Assembly: GCA_913058215.1 (NCBI GenBank)
Contig: CAJXQE010000028.1
Span: forward strand, 1 to 36,363
DNA length: 36,363 nucleotides
Reading direction: 5' to 3'
From: an uncultured Verrucomicrobiales bacterium
GTDB taxonomy: Bacteria; Verrucomicrobiota; Verrucomicrobiia; Verrucomicrobiales; DEV007
Shown here: in pieces, positions 32,816-36,363 of the stretch
Layout: each line of letters opens with the position of its first letter
How positions within the stretch are numbered: the first letter of the stretch is position 1
Program-made: the position numbers and the translations under genes
The notes under the pieces: model-generated
Seen by the model: only the letters and a program-made list of their open reading frames with translations
The model's database searches: none
What the model was told of the DNA's origin: nothing

Positions 32816-34449
32816 ATCGCATTGCCCTTCAAAGGAGCTCCGGTTTCTTTTGCCCATTTCATCCATTCCGCTTCCATCTTCAAAACTCTTTCGGGGAGTT
32901 TCGCCGAAAGGTCTTCCGTTTCCGTCCTGTCATTCTCCATATCGTAGAGCTCCCACTCTTTCCTATCACTTCCCCAAACCAATTTCCATTTCCCCTGACG
33001 AACGGCGCGGTTCCCGTAGAGATACCAACAAAGTGAAGGATATTCAGGACGCGATTCCCCTTTCAGAACTGGCATCAGACTGTGTCCATCCGCAGAGGGG
33101 ACCGGAACGCCACTGCGACTCTTCGGATACTTCGCGCCGGACAAATCCATAATCGTTGGCATGAAATCCACAACGTGTCCGACCTCATTCGTCATCGTTC
33201 CCGCTTCGATATTTCCGGGCCAGCGCACGATCATCGGAGTCGATATCCCGCCCTCGTACGTCCAGACTTTGTATCGTCGAAACGGAGCATTTTGCGCCCA
33301 CCCCCATCCCTGGGCCACATAATCGTAGGTGTCGACGGAACCGGGAAGCTCCTTGTTGTAGTCTTCATGGGCTTTGCGAACATCCTCGCGCTTGTACCCC
33401 GAATGGGAAGCACAGCCACCGTTATCGGACAAAAATATCACGACCGTATTCTCGGCAACCTCTGCCTTATCCAGCGCTTCCATGACCTGTCCGATACCCC
33501 GATCCATCGATCGCACCATCGCCGCGTACACTTCCATCCGGCGTTTCTCGCGTTCCAGATTTTTGACTTCCTCCCAGGGAATAACCCCGTAGTCATAGAC
33601 AAAATCGCTGGTGTCCGGATCCGGATCGGAAAGCTTCCACTTGGGATCTACAATTCCCAATTCACGCAGGCGTTCCACTCTCGTCTCGCGCAGAGCGAAG
33701 TATCCCTCATCATACTTTCCTTTGAACTCCGCAATGTCTTCCGGCTTTGCATGGAGAGGGTAATGCGGCGCGGTGTAACAAAGATGCAGGAAAAACGGCT
33801 TCGGATCTTCGCCTTTTGAAAACTCGCCGATTTGCCCGACCGCACGATCCGTAAACGCATCGGTTGTGTAGAAGTCAGATGGAAATTCAGTTATTTCCTT
33901 CTCCTGATCCAGAAACGGATAGGGGTCCTGACCACGGTAGAAATCCGGATTCGGCAGAGACGGGTCGAAATAGTTGCTGCACCCTGCAGCCAGTCCGTAA
34001 AACGATTCAAAGCCGCGACGGGTCGGCAGGCGGTTCTTGTCTGTTTCTTTCTTCACAGGGAAATGCCACTTCCCGATCAGGCTGGTCCGGTATCCTGCCG
34101 ACTGCACGACCTCCGCAAGGGTCGTCATATTATCATGCAACATGCGCCCTTTTCTTCTTCGCGGATGAAGCCCGGTGATCAAGGACACCCTTGTCGTGCG
34201 GCACACGGCACAATTGTAAAACTGAGAAAACTTCATTCCCTCGCCTGCCAGCCTGTCGATATTCGGCGTTCCAATTTCCCCACCGTAACAGCCGACATCG
34301 GAAAACCCGAGATCGTCCGCGAGAATCAAAACGATGTTGGGTCGAAGAGGATGCTCTTCTTCAGCCGCTCGAGAAATTGAAACAGGAAGAAACCCGGCAA
34401 GTGCCAGAAGCCAAACCAGGAGCCGGAAGGCGGAACTGGAAAACCTCAT
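32812..34449 (-). CDS. Secreted sulfatase with atypical signature
   Basis: 545 residues from the ATG at 34449 (GTG at 34452 adjoins), signal peptide about 1-29. RPNIVLILADDLGFSDVGCY carries the metal-binding Asp pair, SLIGKWHFP has the canonical Lys-Trp-His, and FLSDNGG the later Asp-Asn. The formylglycine signature reads CRTTRVSLITG (Cys83, Arg87); the third position is Thr instead of the usual Pro or Ala. The cysteine and arginine are kept, so it may still be converted. Another cysteine (Cys80) is near. The gene follows the ceramidase-like gene by 23 bp and overlaps the SGNH gene. Confidence 0.9.
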   Translation of the reverse strand: MRFSSSAFRLLVWLLALAGFLPVSISRAAEEEHPLRPNIVLILADDLGFSDVGCYGGEIGTPNIDRLAGEGMKFSQFYNCAVCRTTRVSLITGLHPRRRKGRMLHDNMTTLAEVVQSAGYRTSLIGKWHFPVKKETDKNRLPTRRGFESFYGLAAGCSNYFDPSLPNPDFYRGQDPYPFLDQEKEITEFPSDFYTTDAFTDRAVGQIGEFSKGEDPKPFFLHLCYTAPHYPLHAKPEDIAEFKGKYDEGYFALRETRVERLRELGIVDPKWKLSDPDPDTSDFVYDYGVIPWEEVKNLEREKRRMEVYAAMVRSMDRGIGQVMEALDKAEVAENTVVIFLSDNGGCASHSGYKREDVRKAHEDYNKELPGSVDTYDYVAQGWGWAQNAPFRRYKVWTYEGGISTPMIVRWPGNIEAGTMTNEVGHVVDFMPTIMDLSGAKYPKSRSGVPVPSADGHSLMPVLKGESRPEYPSLCWYLYGNRAVRQGKWKLVWGSDRKEWELYDMENDRTETEDLSAKLPERVLKMEAEWMKWAKETGAPLKGNAI

Positions 34450-34472
34450 CACATTTAATTGAGTTTTGGGTT

Positions 34473-35951
34473 TCAGAGAGCCTTGAGTTCACCCAGCATT
34501 TCCAGAAGGTTCTTTGTCAGAATCACCGAGGAATCCTCTTCGAAGCGCGACGTTCCCAACCATGTTTCGTATCCCCCCAGCTTGTGCTGATTCGGAGGAG
34601 GCAGATAGCCATAGCCCCCATTGGCCAGCGAAACAGTAAAAGTGTGAGGAAAGGGACTCTTCTCTTTGATTTCCAATCCGATTTCGACCAGCACTTCAAA
34701 AGGCAGGGAAACAATCGCCTGATCACCAATCCGGATTGCCTGAACAATCACTTTTTCAGGATCGGGCCGATCCACACCCGAAAAGGTAACGGTATTGCGC
34801 GCCACTGAACCGGTTCGCTTGTTGATGGCCTCCTGGTCTTTGCGAGTCAACTTCAGCAAATCCACGGCTTTCTGCACATCCTCATCGGAAGGCATGCGAT
34901 AGGTCAATGTCACCTCCCGCTGCCGCATCGCCACCAGTGGGCTTTCATCATACTCCTCGATCTTTTTAACAGCCCGCCACGCAGCATCTGCAGTCTTATT
35001 TGCCACCACTCGAATCTGCTCGAAGGGTGCCCGCGGCGCACGCTTTGAATGGAAGTCGATATTATTGATGTCACCACTGGTACCGTTGGTCATAAACGCG
35101 ACAAGATTCTCCGGAGGCTTCGATCCTCCAAGCCGGTAGGGCATAATCCGGGCAAACTCGCCATAATAGTCAGCCGATGCCATGCCGACTTCCTTTCCAT
35201 TCTCTTCAAACACTTTGGGAATACCTCCGACATAGTGGAGCGAATAGTTAGCAATCAAACCCAGCGCCCTGCCCCGTTTCGTTCGCACATCCACCACGCT
35301 AACTTCCGGATCGGTCGGTCCGGCAGGCTTCAACAAATTCTGACGGGGCGCATTCGTTCGAACCTGGTCGTATCCACCAAGCGGATTCTTATCCATGGTT
35401 CCCTCTTTCAAAAAATAGCGACGGTTGTAAACCTCGGAAGGCTCCTCATCCGAAGCAAATCCCACCTTGGCCGGCTCAAGTGACTTGATTGCCTGAATCA
35501 ATGCGGCTGCCAAACCTTCCCCCCGTTTTTTCTCATAGGCAATTCGTCCGGGCGAAGTGTCCCCACCCTTGGGAGCGGTGTGAGTGTGGGTCCCTGAAAC
35601 CATCATTTGCTCAGCCTTCCAACCTGTCTTTTCCGCAGCAATACGCTTCGCTTCGTCACACATATCCCGACCCACACCGATCGCATCCATCAGGGCGACC
35701 ACCGCTCGACCGTCACCATTTTCAAAAGCTACTGCTCTCACAAAAAATGGATCGTGGACATACTTGGAGGCACCCGAGCGAAGTTGCATGGGAAAGACGT
35801 CCGGTGTGATATCGACCGCAGCGGTTCCTGCGCGAAAACCCGAGGGTTTGTCCTGCGCCCATCCCTGAATTTGGAACCCTCCGGCAAACAACAAGAGGAA
35901 GAGTAGACTGCAAGAGAGTGGAGAATTAATACGGAAACAAAGAATATTCAT
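34473..35951 (-). CDS. Secreted neutral/alkaline ceramidase-like protein
   Basis: 492 residues, signal peptide about 1-32. FRAGTAAVDITP and the zinc motif GTHTHTAP (His122, His124) match the N-terminal domain of neutral ceramidases. NYSLHYVGG, NGTSGDINNIDF and GGYGYLPPPNQHKLGGYETW are further family blocks. Ceramidases hydrolyse the amide of N-acyl sphingosine, but the large PVC branch is uncharacterised and may act on other amides. It is the first gene of the (-) operon with a sulfatase and an SGNH esterase, so a sulfated lipid or glycan is possible. It is divergent from the iduronate-sulfatase-like gene across 156 bp. Confidence 0.87.
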   Translation of the reverse strand: MNILCFRINSPLSCSLLFLLLFAGGFQIQGWAQDKPSGFRAGTAAVDITPDVFPMQLRSGASKYVHDPFFVRAVAFENGDGRAVVALMDAIGVGRDMCDEAKRIAAEKTGWKAEQMMVSGTHTHTAPKGGDTSPGRIAYEKKRGEGLAAALIQAIKSLEPAKVGFASDEEPSEVYNRRYFLKEGTMDKNPLGGYDQVRTNAPRQNLLKPAGPTDPEVSVVDVRTKRGRALGLIANYSLHYVGGIPKVFEENGKEVGMASADYYGEFARIMPYRLGGSKPPENLVAFMTNGTSGDINNIDFHSKRAPRAPFEQIRVVANKTADAAWRAVKKIEEYDESPLVAMRQREVTLTYRMPSDEDVQKAVDLLKLTRKDQEAINKRTGSVARNTVTFSGVDRPDPEKVIVQAIRIGDQAIVSLPFEVLVEIGLEIKEKSPFPHTFTVSLANGGYGYLPPPNQHKLGGYETWLGTSRFEEDSSVILTKNLLEMLGELKAL

Positions 35952-36046
35952 GGTTCATCAAAATGGAAACGCGTCGTCGCTGATTCCGTTCATTAGACCG
36001 TCTCGCATTTTCTTTTCAACGCCGAACCCTGCCGGATCGCGCCACA

Positions 36047-36063
36047 GTCAGGCTTGGTCAGGC
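36047..36063 (+). promoter_or_regulatory. 10-bp-period direct repeat in divergent region
   Basis: GTCAGGC occurs twice, at 36047-36053 and 36057-36063, one helical turn apart, between the divergent ceramidase-like and iduronate-sulfatase-like genes. This could be a regulator binding site. The repeat is short and may be chance. Confidence 0.25.
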
Positions 36064-36107
36064 AATTTGTTCCTTGTATCCTCAGAGCTCACGCATCGAT
36101 TGTTAAC

Positions 36108-36315
36108 ATGCTTTTCCGAATCACCATTTTTGCTGTTTTGCTGCTCAGCGCCTCCCTGACTCTCGCGGAGGACAAGAGCAGACGAAATGTTCTCTTCATC
36201 GCGGTTGATGATTTGCGGCCCACTCTGGGTTGCTACGGAGACAAGGTGGCCGTCACTCCGCACCTCGATGCGCTGGCTGCAAAGGGAACCACATTCCTTC
36301 GAGCCTATTGCCAAC
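36108..36315 (+). CDS. Iduronate-2-sulfatase-like sulfatase, N-terminal fragment
   Basis: The first 69 residues of a gene cut by adapter sequence at 36316. [20 protein letters not shown] is a signal peptide. The mature start [20 protein letters not shown], then [20 protein letters not shown], matches the beginning of iduronate-2-sulfatase-type sulfatases, including the metal-binding Asp pair. The formylglycine signature would come a few residues further on and is not in the window. The frame has no stop here because translation runs into the adapter. With the two other sulfatases this supports a sulfated-glycan lifestyle. Confidence 0.85.
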
Positions 36316-36363
36316 CTGTCTCTTATACACATCTCCGAGCCCACGAGACCGAGGCTGATCTCG
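36316..36363 (-). other. Nextera i7-side sequencing adapter (artefact)
   Basis: Starts with CTGTCTCTTATACACATCT, the reverse complement of the Tn5 mosaic end, then the Read 2 tail to 36349. The index CGAGGCTG (36350-36357, matching Nextera N710) and ATCTCG of the P7 side follow. This is not genomic. It truncates the last gene artificially and creates a false minus-strand reading frame. Confidence 0.98.

Noticed and set aside
36048..36344. Minus-strand frame beginning [10 protein letters not shown]
   Set aside because: The first residues are a translation of the Nextera mosaic end, a known contaminant peptide, and the rest is antisense to the intergenic region and sulfatase fragment.
1..36363. 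Window as one complete fosmid insert because of its 36-kb length
   Set aside because: The ends are Nextera adapters, not fosmid vector, and both edge genes are cut; the length is probably coincidence.
1..36363. CRISPR array, phage or integrative element, tRNA or rRNA
   Set aside because: Read through by eye on both strands; no spaced direct repeat array, integrase, transposase, phage gene or recognisable RNA gene was seen. A tRNAscan or covariance search would be the decisive test.

Overview
The window looks like a contig from a member of the PVC bacteria, most likely Verrucomicrobiota. The sequence points to this through a large dehydrogenase/HEAT/cytochrome-c protein of the type typical of that group, three secreted sulfatases (one cut by the contig end), many secreted glycan- and lipid-active enzymes, a delta-60 repeat protein, an HTTM (vitamin-K carboxylase-like) membrane protein, and mostly absent Shine-Dalgarno sequences. 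No rRNA or other taxonomic marker is present, so the assignment is inference. Bases 1-48 and 36316-36363 are not genomic. They are complete Illumina Nextera adapter sequences, including index barcodes, so the true insert is about 49-36315 and both edge genes are cut artificially.

Layout. 49-665: C-terminal end of a xanthine dehydrogenase/aldehyde oxidase large subunit. 666-1601 (-): secreted alpha/beta hydrolase. 1722-7587 (+): PVC dehydrogenase/cytochrome protein, DUF6172 protein, sulfatase, Lgt homologue. 7805-9285 (+): acyl carrier protein overlapping a FabF-type ketosynthase. 9349-11557 (-): CPBP-like and HTTM membrane proteins. 11827-16638 (+): giant putative lipoprotein with two blocks of seven delta-60 repeats. 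16696-17946 (+): GH71/99-like protein. 17943-18029: REPIN-like inverted repeat between convergent genes.

18031-28229 (-) is a five-gene operon. Three junctions are 4-bp ATGA overlaps and one is a 23-bp gap. In transcription order it encodes a 1145-residue barrel/HEAT/beta-helix protein, a Tat-exported sialidase-like propeller, a GH32/43-like propeller, an M14 carboxypeptidase-like protein, and an unusual amidohydrolase/class III aminotransferase fusion. A GntR-type regulator with a LacI-like sensor domain is divergent from it at 28300-29376. A perfect CTGGTAA-N7-TTACCAG palindrome lies in the shared promoter region. This looks like a self-contained, ligand-controlled catabolic locus and is the best candidate for an undescribed system.

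29533-31028 (+): PIG-L deacetylase overlapping a MOSC protein. 31037-35951 (-): second secreted-enzyme operon, in transcription order ceramidase-like, sulfatase, SGNH esterase, and an N-terminally short paralogue of the barrel domain of the 1145-residue protein. 36108-36315 (+): start of an iduronate-sulfatase-like gene.

No gene-free stretch exceeds 300 bases; the longest is 11558-11826. I saw no tRNA, rRNA, CRISPR array, integrase or transposase gene. Specific substrates for the secreted enzymes cannot be read from the sequence.
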